From Bosea sp. RAC05 (GTDB taxonomy: Bacteria; Pseudomonadota; Alphaproteobacteria; Rhizobiales; Beijerinckiaceae), in assembly GCF_001713455.1 (NCBI RefSeq), contig NZ_CP016464.1:2900001-2964000 (forward strand): DNA of 64,000 nt. Direction: 5' to 3'. The position numbers were made by a program, and so were the translations under genes. A model generated the notes under the pieces. It was not told where the DNA came from and did not search any database. It worked only from the letters and a program-made list of their open reading frames with translations. This document shows positions 34,244-41,526 of this stretch, one piece after another; position 1 is the stretch's first letter, and each line of letters starts with the position of its first letter.

Positions 34244-35653
34244 ATGGGTCCGGACGCCTCCGTGGCCGGTCGATCCGCGTGGGATCGCCGCGGATCGACG
34301 CTGCTCGCCATGGTCGGCGTCGGCATCATGGTGCAGACGGTCATCGCGGTGGTCTGGGGCGCGGCACCCGGCTCACGGCGTGACGCCTGGCCGGTCGCGC
34401 TATCGCTTGGCCTCATGCTGTCCCTGTCGTCCGCGGGGCTGCTCTGGGCGGTCTGGCGGGCGCGCGACATGCCAACCGGCCTGGTACTCGGCCTTGCCAT
34501 CGCGGCAGCCGGCGTCCTCATGCGCGTGCCCTATTTCGGCGCGGGGCCGATGCTGGAGGACGATCATTTCCGCTACCTGCTCGACGGAGCCATGGTGGCG
34601 CACGGCCTGAGCCCCTATGCCCATGCTCCCGAGGCGCTGCTGCAGGGTGCGGACGGAGCCCTGGCGCCACTGGTCGGGGCGGGGCGGGCTGCGATCACGT
34701 CGATCAATTTCCCCGAGTTGCGCTCGATGTATCCGGGCGGGGCGCAAGCAGCGTTCGCGCTGGCCCACCTCGTCGCACCCTGGAGCCTCGACGGGCTGCG
34801 CGTCGTGTTCTTCGGCGCGGAGGCGCTGGCGGCGGTGTTGATCTGGCGGCTGCTGGTTTCGACCGGGCGCTCGCCGCTGCTGGTCGCGCTCGTCTGGTGC
34901 AATCCGCTGATGGCCTTCTGCCTGACCGGGCAGGCCCATGCCGACGCCGTGATTGCGCTCCCGATCCTCGCCGCGCTGATCGCCGCCCATCGCCGCGCGG
35001 CCGCAATGGCGGGCCTCGGCCTCGGGATCGCGGCGGGCGTCAAGCTGTGGCCGATCCTGCTCGCGCCGCTGGTCGCGCGGGCGCTGTGGCCCGACCGTAG
35101 GGCGCTGGCGGTCTTCACGCTGGCTCTCGGAGCGACGACCCTGGCCCTCTGCGCACCGCTGTTCTGGGCCAGCCTCTCCGCCCATGCCGGGCTGACGGCC
35201 TATGCCGGCGGCTGGTCCGTCAACAATGCGCCTTACGCCTGGGCCTCCTATCTCTTCCTCCAGCTTGTCGGGCCGGGCACGGGCGAGGTTTTGCTGCGCG
35301 CTCTGGTCGTCCTGACGGCGGGGGCGGCGAGCCTCGCGGTCGCGGCGCGCCGACCCGCAGGCCTGGAGCCCCTGATCGCCCGCGCTGCGATTCTCGCGGC
35401 CGCCCTGTTCTACCTCTCGCCAGCCCAGTTCCCCTGGTATGCCGCCTGGTTCCTGCCTCTGGCATCGGCCAGCGGAGCATGGCCATTTGTCGCCGCGTCG
35501 ATCGGGCTGCCGGTCTATTACCTGTTCTTTCCGCTGGCGGCGGCCGGCCTGCGTGACCTGCACGGCTACGGGCTCGCCTTCCTGCATCTCGTACCGGTTC
35601 TGCTGGTTGCTCTCCTGATCCGCCGGTCGTCGGCCGCCGGAGCGTCGGCATGA
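34244..35653 (+). CDS. GT-C type membrane glycosyltransferase (GT87/GT39-like)
   Basis: About 469-aa protein with some ten or more hydrophobic helices. The first periplasmic loop carries an acidic block, MLEDDHFRYLLDGAMVAHG, typical of GT-C enzymes that use polyprenyl-phosphate sugars as donors. It would transfer a sugar on the periplasmic side to a lipid, protein or glycan. ATG at 34244 with TTGAGGG upstream is chosen; a TTG at 34232 overlapping the rhodanese stop is an alternative. The next gene could make its polyprenyl-phosphate-sugar donor. Confidence 0.75.
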   Translation: MGPDASVAGRSAWDRRGSTLLAMVGVGIMVQTVIAVVWGAAPGSRRDAWPVALSLGLMLSLSSAGLLWAVWRARDMPTGLVLGLAIAAAGVLMRVPYFGAGPMLEDDHFRYLLDGAMVAHGLSPYAHAPEALLQGADGALAPLVGAGRAAITSINFPELRSMYPGGAQAAFALAHLVAPWSLDGLRVVFFGAEALAAVLIWRLLVSTGRSPLLVALVWCNPLMAFCLTGQAHADAVIALPILAALIAAHRRAAAMAGLGLGIAAGVKLWPILLAPLVARALWPDRRALAVFTLALGATTLALCAPLFWASLSAHAGLTAYAGGWSVNNAPYAWASYLFLQLVGPGTGEVLLRALVVLTAGAASLAVAARRPAGLEPLIARAAILAAALFYLSPAQFPWYAAWFLPLASASGAWPFVAASIGLPVYYLFFPLAAAGLRDLHGYGLAFLHLVPVLLVALLIRRSSAAGASA

Positions 35654-36360
35654 GCGTCAATGGCGCACGGATCGGCGTGGTCATACCGACCCGCAACGAA
35701 GCGCAGGCCTTGCCCGTGGTGCTGCGGGCCATGCCCGCTTTCGTCGACGCGGTCGCGATCGGCGACCACCGCTCGACCGACGGGACGGCCCAGATCGGGC
35801 GCGATCACGGCGCCATCGTGGTCGAGGTCGACGGCCCCGGTTATGGCCGGGCCTGCCTGGCCGCGATCGCGGCGTTGCCGCCCGTCGATGTCATCGTGTT
35901 CATCGACGGCGATGCCGCCGACGATCTCTCCGCCATGTTCCGCCTCGTCGAGCCCATCGTCGACGGACGGGCCGACTTCACGCTGGGTTCGCGCGTCTTG
36001 GGGCGGCGCGAAAGCGGCGCGCTGACGCCCCAGCAGGTCTTCGGCAACTGGCTCGCCTGTTCGCTGATCCGGCTGGTCTGGGGCGAGCGCTTCACCGATC
36101 TCGGGCCGTTCCGCGCTGTCTCGTGGTGCGAGTTCGAGCGGCTGGGGATGGCCGACCTCAATTTCGGCTGGACGGTCGAGATGCAGATCAAGGCGGCGCG
36201 CAAGCGGCTCAGGACGATCGAGATCCCTGTCGACTACAAGCGCCGCATCGGGGTCTCCAAGGTCTCGGGAACGCTCGGCGGTGCGGTCAGGGCAGGGGTC
36301 AAGATTCTCTGGGTCATCGGCCGCGAGGCCCTGCGCCCGACGCGTCAGGGGGCGCCGTGA
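35650..36360 (+). CDS. Family 2 glycosyltransferase, dolichyl-phosphate sugar synthase-like
   Basis: 236-aa GT-A fold transferase. It starts IGVVIPTRNEAQALP, with the metal-binding FIDGDAADD block and a late block resembling polyprenyl-phosphate glycosyltransferases (DLGPFRAVSW, ...EMQIKAARKRLRTIEIPVDYKRRIGVSKVSG). No transmembrane tail. It probably loads a sugar onto a polyprenyl phosphate for the GT-C enzyme upstream. ATGA overlaps join it to its neighbours. Confidence 0.82.
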   Translation: MSVNGARIGVVIPTRNEAQALPVVLRAMPAFVDAVAIGDHRSTDGTAQIGRDHGAIVVEVDGPGYGRACLAAIAALPPVDVIVFIDGDAADDLSAMFRLVEPIVDGRADFTLGSRVLGRRESGALTPQQVFGNWLACSLIRLVWGERFTDLGPFRAVSWCEFERLGMADLNFGWTVEMQIKAARKRLRTIEIPVDYKRRIGVSKVSGTLGGAVRAGVKILWVIGREALRPTRQGAP

Positions 36361-37064
36361 TGCTGAGCGAGGCGCCGATCGGGTTCGGCCTGATGTGCAA
36401 GCCGCCGCGGCCGGGCACGGCCAAGACCCGGCTGGCAGCGGCCATTGGTCCCGACAGGGCGGCGCGCCTGGCGCGCGCCTTCCTCGAGGATTGCGCCGCC
36501 GCCGCCGTCGCGGCGGCCCGCCTGCAGTGGCTCGACCGCGCGGCGTTTTTTCGCCCGGCCGATGCCGCGACCGAGATCGGTGCGATCCTCGGGCCGGGAT
36601 GGCCCCTGGAGTTTGCGGATGCCGGCGACCTCGGTGCGACGATGCGCGACGTCCTCGCCCGGCTGCTGCAGCGCTGCCCGGGCGGCGCGATCATCATGGG
36701 CGCGGATGTTCCGCTGATCACCGGCGAGGTCATCGCCGCCGCCGCGCGCAGCCTTCGCGAGGGCGATGACCGCCGGATCGTGCTCATCCCGAGCGTCGAT
36801 GGCGGCTATTGCCTGATCGGCCTGCGCTCGCTGCAGGCGGCGGCCTCCCTCTTCGCACCGATGCCATGGAGCACGTCGGGCGTGCTGCGCGAGACGCTGA
36901 GCCGCGCCGACGCCGCGGGGCTGACCGTGCAGATGCTGCCGCCGCAACGCGACATCGACGAGGCCGCCGATCTCGGCTGGCTGCGCGCCAGCCTGGCGGG
37001 CGGCGGCGAAGCGGCGGCCTTCACCCGCGCCGCTCTGGCGGGCATGGCGGAGGCACGGCCATGA
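36360..37064 (+). CDS. TIGR04282/DUF2064 family sugar- or nucleotidyl-transferase-like protein
   Basis: 234-aa protein with a nucleotide-diphospho-sugar transferase-like fold. It opens GFGLMCKPPRPGTAKTRL, the family signature, and has MGADVPLITGEVI and VDGGYCLIGLR blocks. The name 'arsenosugar biosynthesis glycosyltransferase' is inherited from other genomes and is not supported by local arsenic genes. The ATG at 36360 overlaps the previous stop; an upstream extension runs into the GT2 gene. It may activate a sugar or small alcohol for the transferases in the operon. Confidence 0.78.
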   Translation: MLSEAPIGFGLMCKPPRPGTAKTRLAAAIGPDRAARLARAFLEDCAAAAVAAARLQWLDRAAFFRPADAATEIGAILGPGWPLEFADAGDLGATMRDVLARLLQRCPGGAIIMGADVPLITGEVIAAAARSLREGDDRRIVLIPSVDGGYCLIGLRSLQAAASLFAPMPWSTSGVLRETLSRADAAGLTVQMLPPQRDIDEAADLGWLRASLAGGGEAAAFTRAALAGMAEARP

Positions 37065-38194
37065 CCGGGCACCGGCTCGTTCTCGTCGGCGGGGGCCACG
37101 CCCATGTGCAGGTGATCCGCGCGCTGGCGCAGCAGCCCGAGCCCGGCATGACGATCACGCTGGTCACCGACCGGTTGCTGACGCCCTATTCGGGCATGCT
37201 GCCCGGCCATGTCGCCGGGCTCTACAGCCATGCCGAGATGCATATCGACCTCGGCCGGCTGGCCGAGGTCTGCGGCGTGACGCTGGTCCGCTCCGCGGCC
37301 GCCGCCATCGACCGCGATCGGCGGACGGTGACGACGGAGGACGGTGCCAGTGTTCCCTACGACACGCTCTCCCTCAATGTCGGCATCACGCCGGATCTGT
37401 CGGGCATCGCCGGCGCCGAGGAGCACGGCATCCCGGTCAAGCCCATCAGCAGCTTCATCGCGCGTCTGGACGCGCTTCTGGCGGCGGCCGCCCAACCCGA
37501 TGGCCCGCGCCGCATCGTCCTGGTCGGCGGGGGCGCGGCCGGGGTGGAGCTTGCGCTGGCCTTGAAGGCGCGGCTGACGGGGCTCGATCCGAAGGGCCGG
37601 CCGTTCTGGATCGGTCTCGCCGCGAGCAACGGGCTCGTCGCCACGCTCAATGACGGCGTGCGCCGGCGGGCGAGAGCCGCGCTGGCCCGTCATGGCGTGA
37701 CCCTGCTGGACGACTTCCGTGTCGTCGAGATCAACGCGCAAGGCCTGCGCGCGCAGGACAAGCGCTTCGTCACAGCCGATGCGGTGCTCGTATCCACCGC
37801 CGCGCGCGCTCCCTCCTGGCTGGCCACGACCGGGCTTCCCACGGATCGCCATGGTTTCGTGCAGACGACGCGGTGCCTGACCTGCATCGACGATCCCGCG
37901 GTCTTCGCCGTCGGTGACTGCGCGACCGTGGTGGAGGATCCGACGCCGAAAGCCGGTGTCTTCGCCGTCCGGCAGGGTGCGGCGCTCACCGCCAACCTGC
38001 GCCGCAGGGCGCGCGGCGAGGCGCTGGCGCCGCATCGGCCGGACCGGAACTATCTGACGATCCTGATGACCGGCGACGGGTCCGCCATCGCCGGCCGTGG
38101 CGGCTGGTTCGCGGTCGAGGGCCGGTGGGTCTGGCGCTGGAAGGACTGGATCGACAGACGCTTCATGCGGCGCTTTTCAGCGTTCCGAAGCTAA
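37061..38194 (+). CDS. TIGR03169-type FAD-dependent oxidoreductase, without SelD
   Basis: 377-aa pyridine nucleotide-disulfide oxidoreductase-fold protein. It has LVLVGGGHAHVQVIRALA at the N-terminus, TPYSGMLPGHVAG, a second Rossmann motif LVGGGAAGVELALALK, and the FAD-site VFAVGDCATV. This is the class usually fused or adjacent to selenophosphate synthetase SelD or NDH-2-like in nature. No selD is in the window. It is the last gene of the P6 operon, overlaps the preceding gene, and is convergent with the anti-sigma gene. Confidence 0.8.
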   Translation: MTGHRLVLVGGGHAHVQVIRALAQQPEPGMTITLVTDRLLTPYSGMLPGHVAGLYSHAEMHIDLGRLAEVCGVTLVRSAAAAIDRDRRTVTTEDGASVPYDTLSLNVGITPDLSGIAGAEEHGIPVKPISSFIARLDALLAAAAQPDGPRRIVLVGGGAAGVELALALKARLTGLDPKGRPFWIGLAASNGLVATLNDGVRRRARAALARHGVTLLDDFRVVEINAQGLRAQDKRFVTADAVLVSTAARAPSWLATTGLPTDRHGFVQTTRCLTCIDDPAVFAVGDCATVVEDPTPKAGVFAVRQGAALTANLRRRARGEALAPHRPDRNYLTILMTGDGSAIAGRGGWFAVEGRWVWRWKDWIDRRFMRRFSAFRS

Positions 38195-38270
38195 CCCTCG
38201 CCGCAGCATCGCTCCCGCCGCGCCCTCAGTCCGGTTCCGTGAAGAGGGGCGCGACAAGCAGGACGGCGCG

Positions 38271-38906
38271 TCACCACCGCAGCATGGCGCGGCCGAGTGC
38301 GGCCCCCGCCAGGCCGACGATCAGGGCGGCCAGGCTGTACCAGGTCGCGATGAAGAGCGGGCTGTCCTCATTGCAGAACAGGCCGTAGGCGAGGATCGCG
38401 AGGCCCGCGGAGGCGAGGCCGGCCAGCGCGCCGGCGGCCATGGGCTCGGACGTGGCTCCGCGCCGGAGGATCGTGAGGCAGGCGATCAGCGGCAGGGCCG
38501 CCAGGGCCGGAACGAGCGTGAGGCAGGTCACGATGCCCTTGCCGAAGAGCCTCGCCCACCAGCCGTCGAGACCGTGGCGCAGGAGATCGGTCGCCACGAC
38601 GAGGCCGAGAAACCCGACGACGGCGAAGAGCCATTTCGAGGCCGCCGGAGCCTGGACCTCCGGTCGTGAGAGATCGAGCGCGCCCGCGATGGCCGTCAGG
38701 GCGATCAGCGCGCCGAGCATCAGCTTCACCAGCGTCGGCGCCAGACCCGCCGCGGTGAGATCGGGGCGCACGCCCATGATCCCAAGGAAGCCAGCACCGG
38801 CGAGCGTCGCCGCCGCCGGCCACCAGCGCAGCAGGATCGCACTGACGGGTTTCGGCTGATTGGGAAGATCCTGAACCAACAGCTCCAGCATGTCATCGGT
38901 CCGCAT
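38271..38906 (-). CDS. nrsF: DUF1109/NrsF-type membrane anti-sigma factor
   Basis: 211 aa with six hydrophobic segments and a short cytosolic N-terminus (MRTDDMLELLVQDL). The C-terminal loop CNEDSPLFIATWY is the DUF1109/NrsF hallmark. NrsF proteins hold their ECF sigma factor at the membrane and release it under heavy-metal or redox stress; conserved Cys residues have been implicated in Caulobacter. The start overlaps the 3' end of the sigma gene by 14 bases, the standard arrangement for a cognate pair. Confidence 0.87.
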   Translation of the reverse strand: MRTDDMLELLVQDLPNQPKPVSAILLRWWPAAATLAGAGFLGIMGVRPDLTAAGLAPTLVKLMLGALIALTAIAGALDLSRPEVQAPAASKWLFAVVGFLGLVVATDLLRHGLDGWWARLFGKGIVTCLTLVPALAALPLIACLTILRRGATSEPMAAGALAGLASAGLAILAYGLFCNEDSPLFIATWYSLAALIVGLAGAALGRAMLRW

Positions 38907-39462
38907 CGGTTCTCCCCTTGAAGGTCCGGGCCAGCTTCTTCAGGGCCCGATGCAGCGCGACCCGCACCGCGCCCTCGCTCATGCCGAGTTGACCGCCGAC
39001 CTCCGCGGCGCTGCGCCCGGCGAGCGAGACCTGTTCCACGATCTGGCGCTGGCGGCCGTCGAGCGCCGACAGCATGCGGTGGACGTCAAGCTGACGCTCG
39101 CCTCCCTCCTCGGGCGCGGCGAGGGTCTCGACGGCGTCGTCGAGATCGACCTCGCCGCGCGCGCCCACGCGGCGCAGGAGGTCGATCGTCTTGTGACGCG
39201 TCACGGCGTTCAGCCAGGGCGTCAGCGGCATCGACCGGTCCCAGGTCGCGCGCTTCAGATGGACGGCGAGCAGCGTTTCCTGAACGATGTCCTCAACCTC
39301 CGCCTGTCCGCGGCCCGAGCGCGCCAGAACATGCCGCACCCGCCCACGCACATGCGGAACGAGGGCGGCCAACAGCGTCTTGTAGGCGACCTGATCGCCA
39401 TCGAGCGCCAGTCGCATTAGGCGGCTCCATTCGTCTTCGTGGTCTGGCTTGCGTTCGTGCAC
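38893..39462 (-). CDS. sigF: ECF RNA polymerase sigma factor (SigF/NrsF-paired type)
   Basis: About 189 aa. Sigma region 2 is around residues 15-85 (VEDIVQETLLAVHLKRATW, PLTPWLNAVTRHKTIDLLRR). Region 4 is around residues 115-175, with the helix-turn-helix VSLAGRSAAEVGGQLGMSEGAVRVALHRALKKLA. The frame extends to an ATG at 39477, but that codon touches the -10 of its own predicted promoter P7, so the GTG at 39462 (preceded by GGAAGC) is preferred; an ATG at 39417 is the alternative. It is the presumed reader of the eight GTAAC-N16-CGWA sites in this window. The symbol is by analogy with Caulobacter. Confidence 0.86.
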   Translation of the reverse strand: MHERKPDHEDEWSRLMRLALDGDQVAYKTLLAALVPHVRGRVRHVLARSGRGQAEVEDIVQETLLAVHLKRATWDRSMPLTPWLNAVTRHKTIDLLRRVGARGEVDLDDAVETLAAPEEGGERQLDVHRMLSALDGRQRQIVEQVSLAGRSAAEVGGQLGMSEGAVRVALHRALKKLARTFKGRTDADR

Positions 39463-39476
39463 GCCGCTTCCATTCA

Positions 39477-39502
39477 TTCGGGCCGGACTGCCGTTTTGTT
39501 AC
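39477..39502 (-). promoter_or_regulatory. Candidate ECF promoter P7 (autoregulatory)
   Basis: On the minus strand GTAACA (39502-39497), 16 bases, CGAA (39480-39477), directly upstream of the sigma gene. ECF sigma genes commonly transcribe themselves, which supports assigning the whole motif family to this sigma factor. Confidence 0.7.
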
Positions 39503-39638
39503 AAGCGGCGGCGCGGCTGCGCAAAGCAGCTTTGCGTGAGGCCGGCATAGGGGGCCGGGCGAGCCGGGGGAGGGGCCGCATTCCGCCCCGGCGCTGCGCG
39601 GCGCACCGAGCGTCACGACAAAAAAGTGGGGGGCTGAG

Positions 39639-39664
39639 GTAACGAAGCGGTCGCCGGACGCGTA
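39639..39664 (+). promoter_or_regulatory. Candidate ECF promoter P8
   Basis: GTAACG at 39639-39644, 16 bases, CGTA at 39661-39664, about 30 bases before the radical SAM GTG at 39695. It is divergent from P7, 137 bases away. Confidence 0.6.
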
Positions 39665-39694
39665 TCTTCCCGTGACCAGCGTCGGAGACCAGAT

Positions 39695-40642
39695 GTGAAC
39701 GCGCCAACCCTCATGCCGGCCAAGTTCGTCGATCCCGTGCTGACCGCCCGGGGCGAGCGCCGCGCGAGCGTCGCTCTCAAGGGGCTGGAGACGCTCTGGT
39801 TCAATACGGGCACGCTGTGCAACATCACCTGCCAGAACTGCTACATTGAGAGTTCCCCCAGCAACGACCGGCTGGTCTATCTCTCGCAGGCGGATGTCAC
39901 GACCTATCTCGATGAAGTGCGGGTCGAGCGGCTGCCGGTCCGGATGATCGGCTTCACGGGCGGCGAACCGTTCATGAACCGCGACATGATCGCGATCCTG
40001 ACGGAGACGCTGGAGCGCGGGTTCGAGACGCTCGTGCTCACCAATGCGATGCGGCCGATGATGCGGCGCCAGGAGCAGCTCAGGCGGCTGCGCGAGGCCC
40101 ATGGCGGGTTGCTGCGCTTTCGCGTGTCTCTCGACAGCCATCATGCCACCGTCCACGACGCGGAGCGGGGTGCGGGCTCCTTCGCCAAGGCGATGGAGGG
40201 CCTGCGCTTCCTCTCGCGGGAAGGCTTCCAGGTCGAGATCGCCGGTCGGCATCTGGACGCCGAGCCGGAGACGGTCGCACGCGCGGGCTATCGCGCGCTC
40301 TTCGATCGCGAGGCGATCGCGGTCGACTGCGACGACCCGGTCCAGCTGGTGATCTTTCCGGAGATGACTCCCGACGGCAACCCGCCGGAGATCACCGAGG
40401 CGTGCTGGGGCATTCTTGACAAGAGCCCTGACGACGTCATGTGCGCGACCTCGCGAATGGTCGTGCGGCGCAAGGGCGCCGAGGCGCCGGCAGTCGTCGC
40501 CTGCACCCTGATTGCCTATGACGAGCGCTTCGAGCTCGGCCGCACGCTGAAGCAGGCGGCGGTCCCGGTGCCGCTGAACCATCGCCATTGCGCGACCTTC
40601 TGTGTCCTGGGCGGCGCGGCCTGCGGCGTGAAGAAGTCCTGA
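39695..40642 (+). CDS. Radical SAM protein with extra C-terminal cysteines
   Basis: 315 aa. The [4Fe-4S] triad is C42-x3-C46-x2-C49 (LCNITCQNCY), with the GGEPF motif for SAM binding (IGFTGGEPFMN) and the radical SAM barrel SLDSHH. The C-terminal HCATFCVLGGAAC adds Cys residues that may hold an auxiliary cluster. It is not a clear match to ArsS or to peptide-maturation enzymes known to me. GTG start at 39695 after GGAGACC, behind promoter P8; DUF302 follows. Substrate unknown. Confidence 0.82.
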   Translation: MNAPTLMPAKFVDPVLTARGERRASVALKGLETLWFNTGTLCNITCQNCYIESSPSNDRLVYLSQADVTTYLDEVRVERLPVRMIGFTGGEPFMNRDMIAILTETLERGFETLVLTNAMRPMMRRQEQLRRLREAHGGLLRFRVSLDSHHATVHDAERGAGSFAKAMEGLRFLSREGFQVEIAGRHLDAEPETVARAGYRALFDREAIAVDCDDPVQLVIFPEMTPDGNPPEITEACWGILDKSPDDVMCATSRMVVRRKGAEAPAVVACTLIAYDERFELGRTLKQAAVPVPLNHRHCATFCVLGGAACGVKKS

Positions 40643-40673
40643 TCCCCAAAACCTCGCAGGCGGAGTTCCCCAG

Positions 40674-41126
40674 ATGACACGCGCACTGGCCATGAGTCTG
40701 GCCGCCCTGCTGCTGACGAGCGCGACGGCGCTGTCCCAGCCCCTCACCACGGTCGAAAGCCGCTTCGCCGTGAAAGAGACGTCGGACCGGTTGGCGGCCG
40801 AACTCGAGAAGCGCGGCATCCGCATCGCCGCGCGGATCGACCACGCCGCCGCGGCCAAGGCGGTCGGGCTCGAGATGCTGGCGACCGAGGTGATCCTGTT
40901 CGGCAACCCGCGCCTCGGCACGCCGTTGATGCTGGCCCAGCCATCGGTCGCGATCGAGCTGCCGATGAAGATGCTGGTCTGGCAGGACGCAACCGGGAAG
41001 GTCACGATCGGCTACACGCCCCCGTCGGCGCTCAAGGAGCGTCATCAGATCACCGGACAGGACGAGCCACTGACCGCGATGGCCGGCGCGCTCGCCGGTC
41101 TGGCCAAAGCCGCTGGCGGTCAGTGA
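40674..41126 (+). CDS. DUF302 exported protein
   Basis: 150 aa with a signal peptide (residues about 1-21, ending TALSQP) and a DUF302 domain (RIAARIDHAAAAKAVGLEMLATEVILFGNPRLGTPLM, broken by the usual FGNP turn; LPMKMLVWQD). DUF302 proteins bind small ligands or metals in a dimeric fold. It lies 31 bases after the radical SAM gene and probably shares its promoter. Function not established. Confidence 0.82.
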   Translation: MTRALAMSLAALLLTSATALSQPLTTVESRFAVKETSDRLAAELEKRGIRIAARIDHAAAAKAVGLEMLATEVILFGNPRLGTPLMLAQPSVAIELPMKMLVWQDATGKVTIGYTPPSALKERHQITGQDEPLTAMAGALAGLAKAAGGQ

Positions 41127-41526
41127 CCGGCAGCCGGACACCGGACACTCAACAAGTCAGCTTAAGGCCACAAACGCGGGCGCTCGTCTCCACGAAGCGC
41201 CAATAGCCGACCATCGGTGATCGTCACCATGGAGGTCCGACTTTGCGCCTTAAGGACGTCGCGACCGAGGCAGCCTTGCTCAGGCGCAGCCGCTTGCCGA
41301 ATCCCACTGGGGCAGGGAGCTGGGCATCAATGATCCAAGGCCCAATCGCGGCCGCGACGCTGTCGATCGGAGCACCCGGCCTTGGCCGCTCGCAGCGATC
41401 GGGACGACCTCAAATGAGATTGGACGCCCGGCTAAAGCCGGACGTCCAGAAGCAGACTGCGGAACTCGACCGACAATCGCGGCAACACGATGCCTCTCTT
41501 TTTTCAACAAGAGAGGCCCGTGAGCG
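41127..41526. other. Intergenic region with two hairpins
   Basis: 400 bases between the convergent DUF302 and nrdJ genes, with somewhat lower GC than its surroundings. A 28-base near-perfect palindrome (41421-41448; arms TGGACG, CCGGC) and a hairpin just after nrdJ (41492-41517) are the only structures seen. Short frames on both strands look non-coding. Confidence 0.5.
41492..41517 (-). terminator. Hairpin after nrdJ, possible terminator
   Basis: Perfect 9-base stem GCCTCTCTT (41492-41500) / AAGAGAGGC (41509-41517) with an 8-base loop, ten bases past the nrdJ stop. It lacks a clear U-run on the minus strand, so factor-assisted termination or 3'-end protection is possible. Confidence 0.5.

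Noticed and set aside
28573..37064. Arsenosugar biosynthesis cluster, as the TIGR04282/TIGR04283 family names suggest
   Set aside because: No ArsM methyltransferase or ArsS radical SAM protein is recognisable here, and the radical SAM protein at 39695 does not have the ArsS-type motif context.
41127..41526. Insertion-sequence remnant suggested by lower GC and palindromes
   Set aside because: No transposase fragment, terminal inverted repeats or target duplication could be found.
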